A DNA stretch of 64,000 nucleotides, from NCBI GenBank assembly GCA_964428175.1, contig CAYRXM010000001.1, forward strand, positions 1 to 64,000. Reading direction: 5' to 3'. The notes below the pieces were generated by a model. That model ran no database searches, had not been told where the DNA came from, and was given only the letters and a program-made list of their open reading frames with translations. A program made the translations under genes and the position numbers. This stretch comes from CAYRXM01 sp964428175. GTDB lineage: Bacteria > Chloroflexota > Anaerolineae > JAFGEY01. This document shows, in pieces, positions 43,584 through 51,985 of this stretch (positions are counted from its first letter, which is position 1; every line of letters begins with the position of its first letter).

Positions 43584-45001
43584 ACGCCTCGCCGCTTGTG
43601 CTCCCCGGCCCATTGTTCTTTTTCGCCATCCCGCTGGCCCTGGCGCTGCTGGCCTACCTGCTCCACCGCTGGACGGCGTTGAGCGGGCTGGTCGCATCGT
43701 TGGGCAGTTTGGGCCTGGGCTGGATCGCGCTGCGATGGCTGCTCGACAAGCCGCTGCCGCTGCCGGGGCGCGGTTTGGTGCTGACCGCCGACTTGGTCTT
43801 TTTGGGACGCCCCTGGGCATTGACGGCCACCTCGGCGGCTCTAGTGGCCTTTGGCCTGACTGTGGGTGGGCTGTGCTTTTTGTTGGCCCTGCCCGCTGCG
43901 CAGGGTTGGGCTTTTTATCCCTTTGGCCTGGTCGTGCTCGGCATTTTGAACCTGTCGGCGACCGCCCAACAGCCCATCTATATCATCTTTTTCTTCTGGT
44001 TGGGCGTGGTGCTGTGCGGTTTCGTCCTCGCCGGCGGGCGGCCGGGCGCCACGATGGGTGCGCTGCGGTTGATCATTCTGGGCACACTGGCGGCCATGTT
44101 CCTGCTCCTGCTGCCCACTTTTCTCCAACCCGGCATCGATTTCGAAGCGCAGCGTTCGGGCGTCGTACTGGGTGTCATCGGCCTGGGCCTGCTGCTGATG
44201 GTGCCGCCTTTTCACGGCGCACTGGTCGGCGCGGCGGCGTTCAGCGCGCCGATGCCGCCGGCTTTTGTCCTGTCGATCCTGCCGGCGGCCATGCTGCACA
44301 TCTTTTTCCAGTTGACCGAAACCTATCCCTTGCTCCTCCAGGATGGCCTGTTCCTCGATCTGTGCCAGTGGCTTGGGGTGAGTGCGGTCTTGTTGGGCGG
44401 CTTGGCTGCGCCGGGCCAGCGTCGCTGGGGGGCCTTGATCGGGTATGCTATGCTGGTCGATTGGGGCATTGGTCTGATCGCCCTGGGGCAGGGGTCGGCT
44501 GAGGGGATGGCCTTGGCTGTGCAGATGCTCGTGATGCGCGCAATGGCGCTGCTGCTGTGCGGGGCCGGGCTAACCCCGTTGTTTCAGACTGCGGGGCGCA
44601 AGGACGATCTCGATCAATGCCGGGGGCTGCTCTTTCACCGCCCGTTGAACGTGCTGGCCTTGCTGCTGGGCCTGTTGATGCTCGCCGGACTGCCCGCGCC
44701 TTTCGGTGCGGTCGGGCGTTGGACGCTGATCTCGCGCCTGATGGACAGTGATCCGATGATAGCCTGGATTGCCATTTTGGCCGGGATCGGCGTAGCCACC
44801 GGCGCGGTGGTGGGGCTGCTGGCCTGCCTGGGCCGGCCCAATTTCCAGGTCAAAACACAGCGCCGCGACGAGATGATTGCTTTTGCGTTCGGGCTGCTTG
44901 CGCTGTGCGCGGCCGGCGTGCTGCTGCTGAACGCCGACGTGTGGCAGCCGCTGCTCGAAGGCGCGCTCGCCGCGTTCTCGCTGTTTGTCGCTCGAGGTTA
45001 A
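43580..45001 (+). CDS. NuoN/NuoM-like proton-conducting membrane subunit
   Basis: Membrane protein of 473 aa with about 13-14 helices, overlapping the previous stop by 4 bp. VPPFHGALVGAAAFSAPMPPAFVLSILPAAMLHI, quoted here only in outline, has the FHxW-like and AP-x-x-x-x-L features of the antiporter-like family's central discontinuous helix. LAGLPAPFGAVGRW matches the second signature (aGlPpt.gF.gKw), although the usual Lys is replaced by Arg. It is better matched to NuoN/NuoM than the first gene of the operon. It may form an ion-translocating module with its two neighbours; electron-input subunits are absent. Confidence 0.65.
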   Translation: MNASPLVLPGPLFFFAIPLALALLAYLLHRWTALSGLVASLGSLGLGWIALRWLLDKPLPLPGRGLVLTADLVFLGRPWALTATSAALVAFGLTVGGLCFLLALPAAQGWAFYPFGLVVLGILNLSATAQQPIYIIFFFWLGVVLCGFVLAGGRPGATMGALRLIILGTLAAMFLLLLPTFLQPGIDFEAQRSGVVLGVIGLGLLLMVPPFHGALVGAAAFSAPMPPAFVLSILPAAMLHIFFQLTETYPLLLQDGLFLDLCQWLGVSAVLLGGLAAPGQRRWGALIGYAMLVDWGIGLIALGQGSAEGMALAVQMLVMRAMALLLCGAGLTPLFQTAGRKDDLDQCRGLLFHRPLNVLALLLGLLMLAGLPAPFGAVGRWTLISRLMDSDPMIAWIAILAGIGVATGAVVGLLACLGRPNFQVKTQRRDEMIAFAFGLLALCAAGVLLLNADVWQPLLEGALAAFSLFVARG

Positions 45002-45085
45002 CCTTGCGCGGGGGCGTGCGGCGCTCCTCAAAGGCGGCTATTTTCAAAGTAGCCGGCCTCGCCGAGTATAGAGAGGGAGGACAGA

Positions 45086-46015
45086 ATGACAATTCTCGCA
45101 AGCCGCGCATATTCTGGAGCGAGTGACCTGCAATCAATGCTTGATCTGTTGGTTGCGACCAGACCTGCTGATCGAATCACAGACTATCCCAGCATTGTTG
45201 ACTTGCGCGAGCTTTATGCTCTGAACGACGTGCAAAGCAACACACGTTTGTGGCTTGGCAATGATGACCAGATCGTTGGCTTTGCCTTTGTCGATCAGTA
45301 CAACAACTTTTGGTTTCAAGTCGACCAGCAAGTAGCCAGTTCCCTCATCGAGTCCGAGATGGTCGCTTGGGGCGTAGCGTGTGTAAGGCGTGCTGCCATT
45401 CAAGATGATAGCCAAACCTGGACGCTTGATGCCAGTTGCCGCGACGATGACCGTGAACAAATAGCAATGCTGGAGCGGAACGGTTTTGTGAGGCAAGAGA
45501 TATGTTCGCTGCATATGACCCGCTCGCTTGACGATCCAATTCCTGCCCCACAGGTGCCAATGGGTTTTAGCATCCGTCATGTGGCTGGCGAGCAAGAGGT
45601 GCAAGAACTCGTCGCCCTCCATCGAGCGGCATTTGGTAGTGAAAACATGACCGTTGAGGAGCGGCTGGCGATGATGCGTGCGCTGGAATACGATGCAGAG
45701 CTAGACTTGCTGGCTGTCGCGCCGGATGGTCGATTGGCCGCTTATTGTATGTGCTCAATCAGCCAGGAAGAAAACAGACGCAGCGGAAGGAATGAGGGAT
45801 ACACAGACCCGGTCGCGACGCATCCCGATTTTCAACGGCAGGGTTTAGCCAAGTCGCTGCTGTTGACAGGGCTGCACAGACTTAAACAGCGTGGGCTAGA
45901 GACGGCAGTGCTTGGCACAAGCAGCGAGAACGTGGCTATGCAGCGAGTTGCCCAGGCTGTTGGATTTCATGTAAAAACAACAATGCTGTGGTTTGCAAAG
46001 CCAGTGTCAAACTGA
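45086..46015 (+). CDS. GNAT-family N-acetyltransferase (two-domain)
   Basis: Acetyltransferase-like protein of 309 aa with two GNAT-type halves. The C-terminal half (about 150-305) has the acetyl-CoA loop DFQRQGLAKSLLL preceded by VATHP and followed by SSENVAMQRVAQAVGF. The N-terminal half (about 1-145) has the fold pattern but a weaker motif A and may be inactive. A purine-rich ribosome site (GAGGGAGGA) precedes the ATG. The codon usage looks more AT-tolerant than its neighbours, and a repeat-rich spacer follows, so acquisition by transfer is possible (inference). Substrate unknown. Confidence 0.85.
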   Translation: MTILASRAYSGASDLQSMLDLLVATRPADRITDYPSIVDLRELYALNDVQSNTRLWLGNDDQIVGFAFVDQYNNFWFQVDQQVASSLIESEMVAWGVACVRRAAIQDDSQTWTLDASCRDDDREQIAMLERNGFVRQEICSLHMTRSLDDPIPAPQVPMGFSIRHVAGEQEVQELVALHRAAFGSENMTVEERLAMMRALEYDAELDLLAVAPDGRLAAYCMCSISQEENRRSGRNEGYTDPVATHPDFQRQGLAKSLLLTGLHRLKQRGLETAVLGTSSENVAMQRVAQAVGFHVKTTMLWFAKPVSN

Positions 46016-46054
46016 CCAAGTGAGCGCGCTCACGTGCGAACAGAACCACAATCT

Positions 46055-46089
46055 GCGGCACGGCGTTGTGGAACAACGAGGCGTGCCGC
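46055..46089. repeat. Two-tier stem-loop
   Basis: Outer arms GCGGCACG / CGTGCCGC (46055-46062, 46082-46089) and inner arms CGTTGT / ACAACG (46064-46069, 46073-46078) around a GGA loop. It could end GNAT transcription, but no T tract follows. Confidence 0.6.
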
Positions 46090-46168
46090 GCGCCTGGACG
46101 TATCGATATATAAAAACATTTATGTATTATAACAATACATTTTAGGCGTCACATGCCACTGCCTTATA

Positions 46169-46219
46169 CGCCCCCCCTCAATCCCCCCCGCAAAGCGGGG
46201 GAGGGCTGGGGTGGGGGCG
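46169..46219. repeat. REP-like palindrome with C- and G-runs
   Basis: Imperfect palindrome whose centre reads CCCGCAAAGCGGG, with long C-rich left and G-rich right arms. It resembles a dispersed intergenic repeat often seen in bacterial genomes. Only one copy occurs in this window. Confidence 0.65.
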
Positions 46220-46261
46220 TTTCGGAATAACCATTTCAGAGTCCACTGAAACTAAAAACGA

Positions 46262-46359
46262 CTGGAAAAATGGGACACTGATCTTCACTGATTGACGCTG
46301 ATTTTTATTTTTTTATCAGTGTGCGTTAGCCCGTGTTTATCTGTGTCCCTTTTTTCAGG
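46262..46359. repeat. MITE-like imperfect inverted repeat
   Basis: Arms of about 35-40 nt begin with CTGGAAAAATGGGACAC on the left and end with GTGTCCCTTTTTTCAGG on the right. Inner parts pair with scattered mismatches around an AT-rich centre. This is typical of small non-coding dispersed elements. Confidence 0.65.
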
Positions 46360-46410
46360 GGAGTCATCTCAGAAACTCGCCAGAAAATAAGCGAACCCCG
46401 AGCATCTGGC

Positions 46411-46439
46411 TTGACATTTGAGCGGTGTTTTGTTATGCT
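46411..46439 (+). promoter_or_regulatory. Promoter of the five-repeat lipoprotein gene
   Basis: Perfect TTGACA (46411-46416), a 17-nt spacer ending in TGT (extended -10), and TATGCT (46434-46439). Confidence 0.75.
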
Positions 46440-46521
46440 GAAAATCAAAGTGTGCATCACCTGTTTCGGGCCGGATCGACACGGTCATGCTGCGCTCCGG
46501 CTCAAAAGAAAAGGAGACGCA

Positions 46522-48624
46522 ATGAACAAGAGAATTTTCAGCTTTTTGATCCTCTTTGTCCTTGTCTTGTCTGCCTGCAAGCCCACCGCTACATCAACGG
46601 TGGTGCTGCCCACGCAGACGCCGCCGCCGGCCGCGCCCACCTTTACCCCCACACTGGCTGCCACCGCAACCCCGACGCCTACCCCAGCACCCACCTCGAC
46701 ACCGACGCCGACGCCGACGCCAGTCACGGCTTCTATCGGCGTGCCGGGCGGCGAACTGACCAGCGCCGACGGGCGTGTGCAGCTCGTTTTCCCGGCCGAC
46801 GCGGTGCAGCAGCCGCTCACCGTCTCCATCGACGCACGCGACCGGCAGCCCGACGATGGGGATGTCCTTTCGCCGATCATCGAGATTGCCGTCGCACCTG
46901 AACAGCCCGCGCTGGATCGGCCGGCGCTGCTGTCGCTGCTCCAGCCGCCCGAAACGCCCGGGTTTCAGTTTGCGCGCCTGATGCACATGCCCGGCCAGTT
47001 AAAAGCCGTCTCCGGCGACCCGCCGCCAGGCGTCAGCTATTGGCTGCCCTTGCCCCAGACGCGGCTCGACGAAAGCGGCCAGCCGGTGCTGCCGCTGGCC
47101 CGCTTTTCGACCTATGCGCCTTATACCCAGACGACCGCCGTGCTGGCGTGCATCCCCTCGACAGAAGACCTGGCTCCACCGCCCACGCCCGAAGGCTATG
47201 TCTACATTGGCGTCGACGTGGTGATCAACAAGGTGTACCAGGCCGGGCTTTCCACCACGCCGCTCACGCGCCAGGGCACGCCGCAAGACCTGGTCTACAT
47301 CAAGAGCCGGACAGAAGTCAAGGACGCCGTGACCACCTGCGACATCATCGTCGGTCACATCTTTGCGCCAATAGTCGATACGCAGCTCCAACTGCCGCTC
47401 TGCCAGCCCGACCCGGCCGACCTGGCCCCGCCGGAGACGCCGGCCGGTTTCGTGTATGTGGGCGTCGACGTGACCATCAACAGCGTGTGGGATGAGGAAC
47501 TGTCTACCGTGCCGCTCGACCGCGCCGACTCGCCCGACGATCTGCGCCTGGTCAAGTCGTCCAGCGTCACCACAGACCAAACCACGCAGTGCGATGTAAT
47601 CGTCAGCCACCTCTTTGCCCCGTCGCCGCGCGGCCCGGCCCCGGCCGAGTGCGTGCCCAACGAACGGGTTTTGCAGCCCCCGCTCTCGCCCATGCCGGAA
47701 GGCTATGTTTACCTGGGGCGTGAGGTGGTGATCAACCAAGTCTACAGCACTGACTATTCAACCGCGCCGTTGGGCCGCCCGCACTCGGCCAGCGACATGG
47801 TCATGCTCTCGTCCAGCACTACCACCCGCAATGGGGTACTGATTTGCGACATGATCATCGCCCACGTCTATGCGCGGCTGGTCGCAAGCGATACCCAGGA
47901 CACTGCAACCCAGGACTGCGTGCCCACCGCCGAGGAACTTGCCCCGCCCCCCGCGCCGGAAGGTTACGTCTATGTGGGCGTCGATGTGGTTGTGAACGGC
48001 GTGTGGGATGAAAAGCGCTCCACCGTCTCGCTGGAGCGCCCTGAATCGCCGCAAGATGTCAATGTCATCCGCGGCCACACCCAGGTGCAAGACGGCGTGA
48101 CTACCTGCGATGTCATTGTGCGCCACCTTTTTGCCCCGGCCAGCTATAGCGGCTGCACGACGCCGTCCGAGATGCTGCAAATGCCGGCGGCGCCGCCCTG
48201 CCATCGTTATGTGGGCGTCGACGTGATGATCAACTACCGGCTGGTCAAATCCACCGTCCCGCTGGATCGCCCGTTCAAACCTACCGACGCAGTACACATC
48301 AGTTCCAAGACCACCACCGACGGCGGGCAGGTCACGTGCGACATCGTCGTCGCGCACACCTTTGAGCCGATCCCCTGCCCGCCGTGCGAGACGGTGATAC
48401 CATCGCAGAGCGAGCCGTCGATCTATACCAAGACAACGGGCGTATCGGTTTATTTTGGCCCGTGCGCCCAACTTGCGGACGATGATAAAGAGAAGCTGAT
48501 TGCGCTGTCGATCACGCCGCCATACATCGGGGAGGATGGCGGGTTGAGTGTCACTTTGCCGCCCGGCGCGACGGTATCCCATGATGGCAAAAACGTGACG
48601 ATCAAGATGTCCAACTGCCCCTGA
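46522..48624 (+). CDS. Lipoprotein with ZU5-like domain and five copies of a Cys-containing module
   Basis: Surface lipoprotein of 700 aa (ATG at 46522, AAGGAG upstream; lipobox LSAC). A long Thr/Pro-rich linker (about 25-70) precedes a ZU5-like beta domain (about 75-115: GGELTSADGRVQLVFP). From residue 210 there are five tandem modules of about 75-90 residues, starting at Cys210, Cys294, Cys377, Cys466 and Cys545. Each reads roughly C-P-x-x-E-x-L-A-P-P, P-E-G-Y-V-Y-V-G-V-D-V-x-I-N, S-T-x-P-L-x-R and T-C-D-I-I-V-x-H-x-F-A-P. Each module therefore has two conserved Cys that could pair. A distinct C-terminal domain (about 625-700) follows. I do not recognise the module family. Confidence 0.9.
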   Translation: MNKRIFSFLILFVLVLSACKPTATSTVVLPTQTPPPAAPTFTPTLAATATPTPTPAPTSTPTPTPTPVTASIGVPGGELTSADGRVQLVFPADAVQQPLTVSIDARDRQPDDGDVLSPIIEIAVAPEQPALDRPALLSLLQPPETPGFQFARLMHMPGQLKAVSGDPPPGVSYWLPLPQTRLDESGQPVLPLARFSTYAPYTQTTAVLACIPSTEDLAPPPTPEGYVYIGVDVVINKVYQAGLSTTPLTRQGTPQDLVYIKSRTEVKDAVTTCDIIVGHIFAPIVDTQLQLPLCQPDPADLAPPETPAGFVYVGVDVTINSVWDEELSTVPLDRADSPDDLRLVKSSSVTTDQTTQCDVIVSHLFAPSPRGPAPAECVPNERVLQPPLSPMPEGYVYLGREVVINQVYSTDYSTAPLGRPHSASDMVMLSSSTTTRNGVLICDMIIAHVYARLVASDTQDTATQDCVPTAEELAPPPAPEGYVYVGVDVVVNGVWDEKRSTVSLERPESPQDVNVIRGHTQVQDGVTTCDVIVRHLFAPASYSGCTTPSEMLQMPAAPPCHRYVGVDVMINYRLVKSTVPLDRPFKPTDAVHISSKTTTDGGQVTCDIVVAHTFEPIPCPPCETVIPSQSEPSIYTKTTGVSVYFGPCAQLADDDKEKLIALSITPPYIGEDGGLSVTLPPGATVSHDGKNVTIKMSNCP

Positions 48625-48663
48625 TCGCGTTCGCTGGCACATAAACGGACAATCTGACCAACG

Positions 48664-48693
48664 CAAAAGGGCGCGGTCTCAAGACCGCGCCCT
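48664..48693 (-). terminator. Terminator of the tRNA-Arg gene
   Basis: Arms AGGGCGCGGTCT (48668-48679) and AGACCGCGCCCT (48682-48693) form a near-continuous stem. On the minus strand it is followed by TTTTGCG. It may also stop the lipoprotein transcript coming from the left. Confidence 0.8.
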
Positions 48694-48699
48694 GGCATT

Positions 48700-48774
48700 T
48701 GGTACCCCCGATGCGACTCGAACGCATGCTCCCGGCTCCGGAGGCCGGCGCTCTATCCACTGAGCTACGGGGGC
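48700..48774 (-). tRNA. tRNA-Arg (anticodon CCG)
   Basis: Cloverleaf readable on the minus strand: acceptor GCCCCCG with CGGGGGT (one G-U pair), D arm starting GCTCAGT, anticodon stem CCGGC/GCCGG around CT-CCG-GA, and T arm ATGCG-TTCGAGT-CGCAT. The discriminator base is A and CCA is encoded. Anticodon CCG decodes CGG (Arg). It has its own promoter and terminator. Confidence 0.96.
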
Positions 48775-48784
48775 GACGGGAACC

Positions 48785-48813
48785 AGTGTATCACAAATGG
48801 GGCATTTTGGCAA
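48785..48813 (-). promoter_or_regulatory. Promoter of tRNA-Arg
   Basis: Minus-strand TTGCCA (48813-48808), 17-nt spacer, TACACT (48790-48785), ending 11 nt before the tRNA 5' end. Confidence 0.7.
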
Positions 48814-48831
48814 AAAAAGAGCAGTCGTTTT

Positions 48832-48860
48832 TTGCCTCAAGCTCCGGTTTCGGGTACAAT
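48832..48860 (+). promoter_or_regulatory. Promoter of the DUF362-PrsW gene pair
   Basis: TTGCCT (48832-48837), 17-nt spacer and TACAAT (48855-48860). The -35 box lies in the right arm of an A/T inverted repeat (GGCAAAAAA/TTTTTTGCC, 48809-48836) that also contains the -35 box of the divergent tRNA promoter. Confidence 0.6.
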
Positions 48861-48911
48861 TCGTGCAGAGAAAAAGCTGTTCTGGTTGGCGTCATTGGAA
48901 AGGAGCGCACG

Positions 48912-50156
48912 ATGAGCGATTATGCATTTCCCGGTAAAGGCAAGGTGGCAGTGCTGCGCACGCGGCCCGAAACGGTGCTCGAAGATTATGCCCGCCTGCT
49001 CGATTTGGCCGGCTACAAGGCGACGCTGTCCAAGACGCACGACACGTTGCTCAAGATCAACATCTCTTGGCAAACCTGGTATCCGGCCTGCTCCAGCGCG
49101 CCCTGGCAGTTGGAAGGAACAATCCGCAAACTGCTCAACGATGGCTTTGAGCGCAACAAGTTGATCGCTGCGCATAACCGCACGGTGGTGGTCGATGCGT
49201 ACGTCGGCGAATACAACAACAAGCACAAATACGTGGTCGAAAAATACGGCCTGCGCAACGTTCACCTCTACGAGCCGGATGTCGAGTGGGTCGTCTATAA
49301 ACCCAAGGGCGAGTTTTTATGCCTGGACGAGATTTACCCCGACGGCGTCAAAATCCCCGACATGTTCATCGGACGCAACATCATCCAGTTTCCCACGGTC
49401 AAAACCCATGTTTTCACCACCATCACCGGGGCGATGAAGAACGCCTTTGGCGGCCTGCTCGGCGAGAACCGCCACTGGACGCACGGACGCATCCACGAGA
49501 CGCTGGTCGATCTGTTGATGATCCAGCGCGAGATCCACCCCGGCGTGTTTGCCGTGATGGACGGCACCTTTGCCGGCGACGGCCCCGGCCCGCGGGCGAT
49601 GTTTTGGCACGAAAAAGACGTGATCCTCGCCTCCGCCGACCAGGTGGCCATCGACGCCCTTTCGGCCAGGTTGCAGGGCTTTGACCCTATGAGCCTCGAT
49701 TTCATCCGCCTGGCCCACGAAAAGGGACTGGGGGTGGGCGATCCCAGGGATATTGAGGTGATCGGCGACGAGGATGTGATGGCCGAAAACTGGCACTTTA
49801 TCCAGACCGACACGTTCGCCAGCCGCGGCCAAAAAGCGATCTATAACGGGCCGCTCAAGCCCTTTGAAAGTTTGCTGCTGCACACCCCGTTGGTGCCGTG
49901 GAGTTATTTCGCCAGCAACTTTTATCACAACGTCTACTGGTATCCCTTTGTGGGCCGCAAGCGCGTCGAGGCGGCGTTGGACACCAAATGGGGCCAGTTG
50001 TTCAGCGCGTATGGCGTCGAGGTGGGACAGGGCGGCGCGGTGCTGCCGACGATTCCTAAAAAGGAGGCTGCGATCGGGCTGGGCGTCGCGGCGGCCGGGC
50101 TGGCTGCGACGGCGCTGCTCGCCGGATGGCTGGTAAAGCGTAAAGCGAAAAAGTGA
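48912..50156 (+). CDS. DUF362 domain protein with C-terminal membrane anchor
   Basis: Protein of 414 aa from the ATG at 48912 (AAAGGAG upstream). The body matches DUF362: VAVLRTRPETV near the start, FPTVKTHVFTTITGAMKNAFGG in outline, VMDGTFAGDGPGPR, and ASADQVAIDALSARLQGFDP. DUF362 proteins are widespread and often sit next to ferredoxin domains. Here no Cys-rich ferredoxin domain is fused. The last 35 residues contain one hydrophobic helix followed by KRKAKK, a C-terminal anchor with the enzyme body on the other side. Biochemical function is not known. The PrsW-type gene follows 13 bp later. Confidence 0.88.
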   Translation: MSDYAFPGKGKVAVLRTRPETVLEDYARLLDLAGYKATLSKTHDTLLKINISWQTWYPACSSAPWQLEGTIRKLLNDGFERNKLIAAHNRTVVVDAYVGEYNNKHKYVVEKYGLRNVHLYEPDVEWVVYKPKGEFLCLDEIYPDGVKIPDMFIGRNIIQFPTVKTHVFTTITGAMKNAFGGLLGENRHWTHGRIHETLVDLLMIQREIHPGVFAVMDGTFAGDGPGPRAMFWHEKDVILASADQVAIDALSARLQGFDPMSLDFIRLAHEKGLGVGDPRDIEVIGDEDVMAENWHFIQTDTFASRGQKAIYNGPLKPFESLLLHTPLVPWSYFASNFYHNVYWYPFVGRKRVEAALDTKWGQLFSAYGVEVGQGGAVLPTIPKKEAAIGLGVAAAGLAATALLAGWLVKRKAKK

Positions 50157-50169
50157 GGGGAGGTTGGTC

Positions 50170-51189
50170 ATGATTTGCCTGGGACTGTTTGCTTCTGTTC
50201 TGGCAACGTTGGTGCCTTCGTTGATCGCCATCGCCATCTTGTGGTGGCTGGACCGCTATGAAAAAGAACCTTTGTGGCTGCTCAGCGTCATCTTTTTCTG
50301 GGGCGCAATTCCGACCGTGATTTTGGCGCTGATCACCCAACTTGTCCTCGATATTCCCATCTCGTACATCTTTGGCAAGTCGATCTTGTATTCGCTGGCC
50401 AACATGAGCATCATCGCCCCACTGACCGAAGAAACGTTCAAGTCCTTGATCATCCTGATCGTCTTTTTGATCTACCGCCGCGAGTTCGACAGCGTGATGG
50501 ACGGCATTTTGTACGGCGCACTGGTCGGCTTTGGCTTTTCGGTGGTCGAAGACGTGCTCTATTTGATGAGCAGTCTGGTGGAGGGTGGCTGGGCGGGGTG
50601 GGGGCTGACCGTCGCCTTGCGCATCGGGCTGTACAACCTCAACCATTCCATGTTTACGGCTTTTGTCGGCGTGGGCTTTGGGATGGCGCGCAACTCGCGC
50701 GAGTGGTGGAAAAAGCTCCTGTTCCCCATCGCCGGCTGGCTGACGGCAATGGCCCTGCACGGCATCCACAACGGCGGCACCGTCCTGGCTGAAATGACCT
50801 CCGGCCTCTCGTGCCTGATCCTCACGTTTGTCGATTGGATGGGCGTGCTGGCGATAGCGATCTTGATTTTCGTCTCGGTGCGGCGCGAAAGCCGCTGGTT
50901 CGAGGAACTGCTGCCCGAAATCCAATTCGGGGTGATCACCACCGACGAATACCGCATCGCTTCCAGCTATAGGGCGCGCTTTGGGCGCGGCTGGCAGATA
51001 CTGACCCGCCACGGCCCGCTGGTCTGGTTCCGTTGGTCGCGGTTTGTGCAACTAGTCGTCGATCTGGCTTACAAGAAACACCAGAAAAAGGTCGCCGGCG
51101 AGGGAGCAAAGATCGACCAATTAATTGCCGACCTGCGCCGGCGCATCAGCGAGGTGCGCGCGTTACTGCCAGTGATCGAGCCAGCATAG
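50170..51189 (+). CDS. PrsW-family intramembrane protease homologue
   Basis: Membrane protein of 339 aa from the ATG at 50170, well spaced from GGGGAGG. Seven or eight helices are visible. PrsW (M82) landmarks are present: WWLDRYEKEP after helix 1, APLTEETFK (paired Glu), GFGFSVVEDVLYL (Glu), NLNHSMFTAFVG (His) and LHGIHNG (His). PrsW in Bacillus cleaves an anti-sigma factor; no anti-sigma gene is adjacent here. A basic C-terminal tail of about 90 residues (KKHQKKVAGEG) probably lies in the cytoplasm. The neighbouring DUF362 gene is probably co-transcribed. Confidence 0.85.
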   Translation: MICLGLFASVLATLVPSLIAIAILWWLDRYEKEPLWLLSVIFFWGAIPTVILALITQLVLDIPISYIFGKSILYSLANMSIIAPLTEETFKSLIILIVFLIYRREFDSVMDGILYGALVGFGFSVVEDVLYLMSSLVEGGWAGWGLTVALRIGLYNLNHSMFTAFVGVGFGMARNSREWWKKLLFPIAGWLTAMALHGIHNGGTVLAEMTSGLSCLILTFVDWMGVLAIAILIFVSVRRESRWFEELLPEIQFGVITTDEYRIASSYRARFGRGWQILTRHGPLVWFRWSRFVQLVVDLAYKKHQKKVAGEGAKIDQLIADLRRRISEVRALLPVIEPA

Positions 51190-51226
51190 CTGGTTGAACC
51201 GCCGACAAATGGTAACTATTCAGCCT

Positions 51227-51321
51227 ACCCTTGCGAAGGTTTGAATCAGGCTATTAGCGGGCCAAATGCGCTGATCAAAACCAGCCTGGTCAGAAAATCC
51301 ACGCTCAACCTTCGCAAGGGT
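51227..51321. repeat. Inverted repeat with 65-nt spacer
   Basis: Identical 15-nt arms ACCCTTGCGAAGGTT (51227-51241) and its complement (51307-51321). Short further matches (GTAACT / AGTTAC) lie outside the arms. Lies between two convergent genes and looks like a small dispersed element or a casposon/MITE-type end pair; only one copy occurs here. Confidence 0.7.
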
Positions 51322-51334
51322 GAGCAGTTACGAC

Positions 51335-51372
51335 AAATGAAAACCGGCGCGTATGAGAACATACGCGCTGGT
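51335..51372 (-). terminator. Terminator of the linker-anchored membrane protein gene
   Basis: A 13-bp stem with one G-U pair (51343-51355 with 51360-51372) and AGAA loop; on the minus strand it is followed by TTTCATTTG. Confidence 0.7.
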
Positions 51373-51385
51373 CTTGGTCCACTTG

Positions 51386-51964
51386 TTATTCTTCCACTGC
51401 AATGTAAAGCCGCTGTAGCAATGCCTGATCGCCCAGTTCACCATCGCGCCACTTGAGCAGGTCATCGACCATTGCCTCGACGCTGACGCGGCGAACTTGC
51501 CGGTCTTCCCGGCGATCCCAGACCTCGATCTGCACCCGATCGTAAACTGCACAATCGGTTTTCCAGGCGTCGATGGCCGCGTCAAAGGCCAGCACGATAC
51601 CCGGCAGCGCATCGTGCAGATTGTTCACCGACCAGCCCAAAGAAACCCATGACATGGACAAAACGTGATTGTCCGAGAGGTTGGCCGCGGCGACCAGACT
51701 GCGCTTGTTCAGTTCAAATCCTACCGTGCGTTGGCACACCAAAAGTGCATCGCTGACCCCCGGTACGGTCGGCGCTGGCGTCGGCGTTGGCGTTGGCGGC
51801 ATGGTCGGGCTGGGCAGCGCAGCCAAAGTCGCCACAATCGCCTCGGCCGGCGGGGGACGGTTGAGCAGCAACACAACGCCCACCAGGAGCAGCGTCGTAC
51901 ACAGCACCAGGATCAAGATGCCAATGATAGACAGAGATTGAGAACCGGCCTCGTGTTTCTTCAA
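51386..51964 (-). CDS. Membrane-anchored extracytoplasmic protein with T/P-rich linker
   Basis: Protein of 192 aa, TTG start with AGGTGAG upstream. One strong N-terminal membrane helix (about 12-35, IIGILILVLCTTLLLVGVVL in outline) is followed by a Thr/Pro-rich linker (SPTMPPTPTPTPAPT). A globular domain of about 115 residues (from CQRTVGFELNKRSL) contains two Cys that could pair. Topology predicts the domain outside the cell. I recognise no family. It is a single gene with its own consensus promoter. Confidence 0.75.
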   Translation of the reverse strand: MKKHEAGSQSLSIIGILILVLCTTLLLVGVVLLLNRPPPAEAIVATLAALPSPTMPPTPTPTPAPTVPGVSDALLVCQRTVGFELNKRSLVAAANLSDNHVLSMSWVSLGWSVNNLHDALPGIVLAFDAAIDAWKTDCAVYDRVQIEVWDRREDRQVRRVSVEAMVDDLLKWRDGELGDQALLQRLYIAVEE

Positions 51965-51985
51965 GACTCACCTCGACATAATCAT

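Larger units (their letters stand above)
46016..46521. other. Repeat-rich intergenic spacer
   Basis: This 506-bp stretch holds no gene I can support. In order it contains: a 14-bp perfect palindrome (46020-46033, GTGAGCGCGCTCAC); a two-tier stem-loop (46055-46089); an AT-rich block; a C/G-run inverted repeat (46169-46219); a long imperfect inverted repeat (46262-46359); and a strong promoter (46411-46439). Confidence 0.8.

Noticed and set aside
46169..46359. Repeats considered as a CRISPR array
   Set aside because: Single palindromic elements of different sequence, no regular direct repeats or spacers, and no cas genes.
51227..51321. Inverted repeat as the terminator of the PrsW-type gene
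   Set aside because: The 65-nt spacer is too long for an intrinsic terminator; it is listed as a repeat instead.
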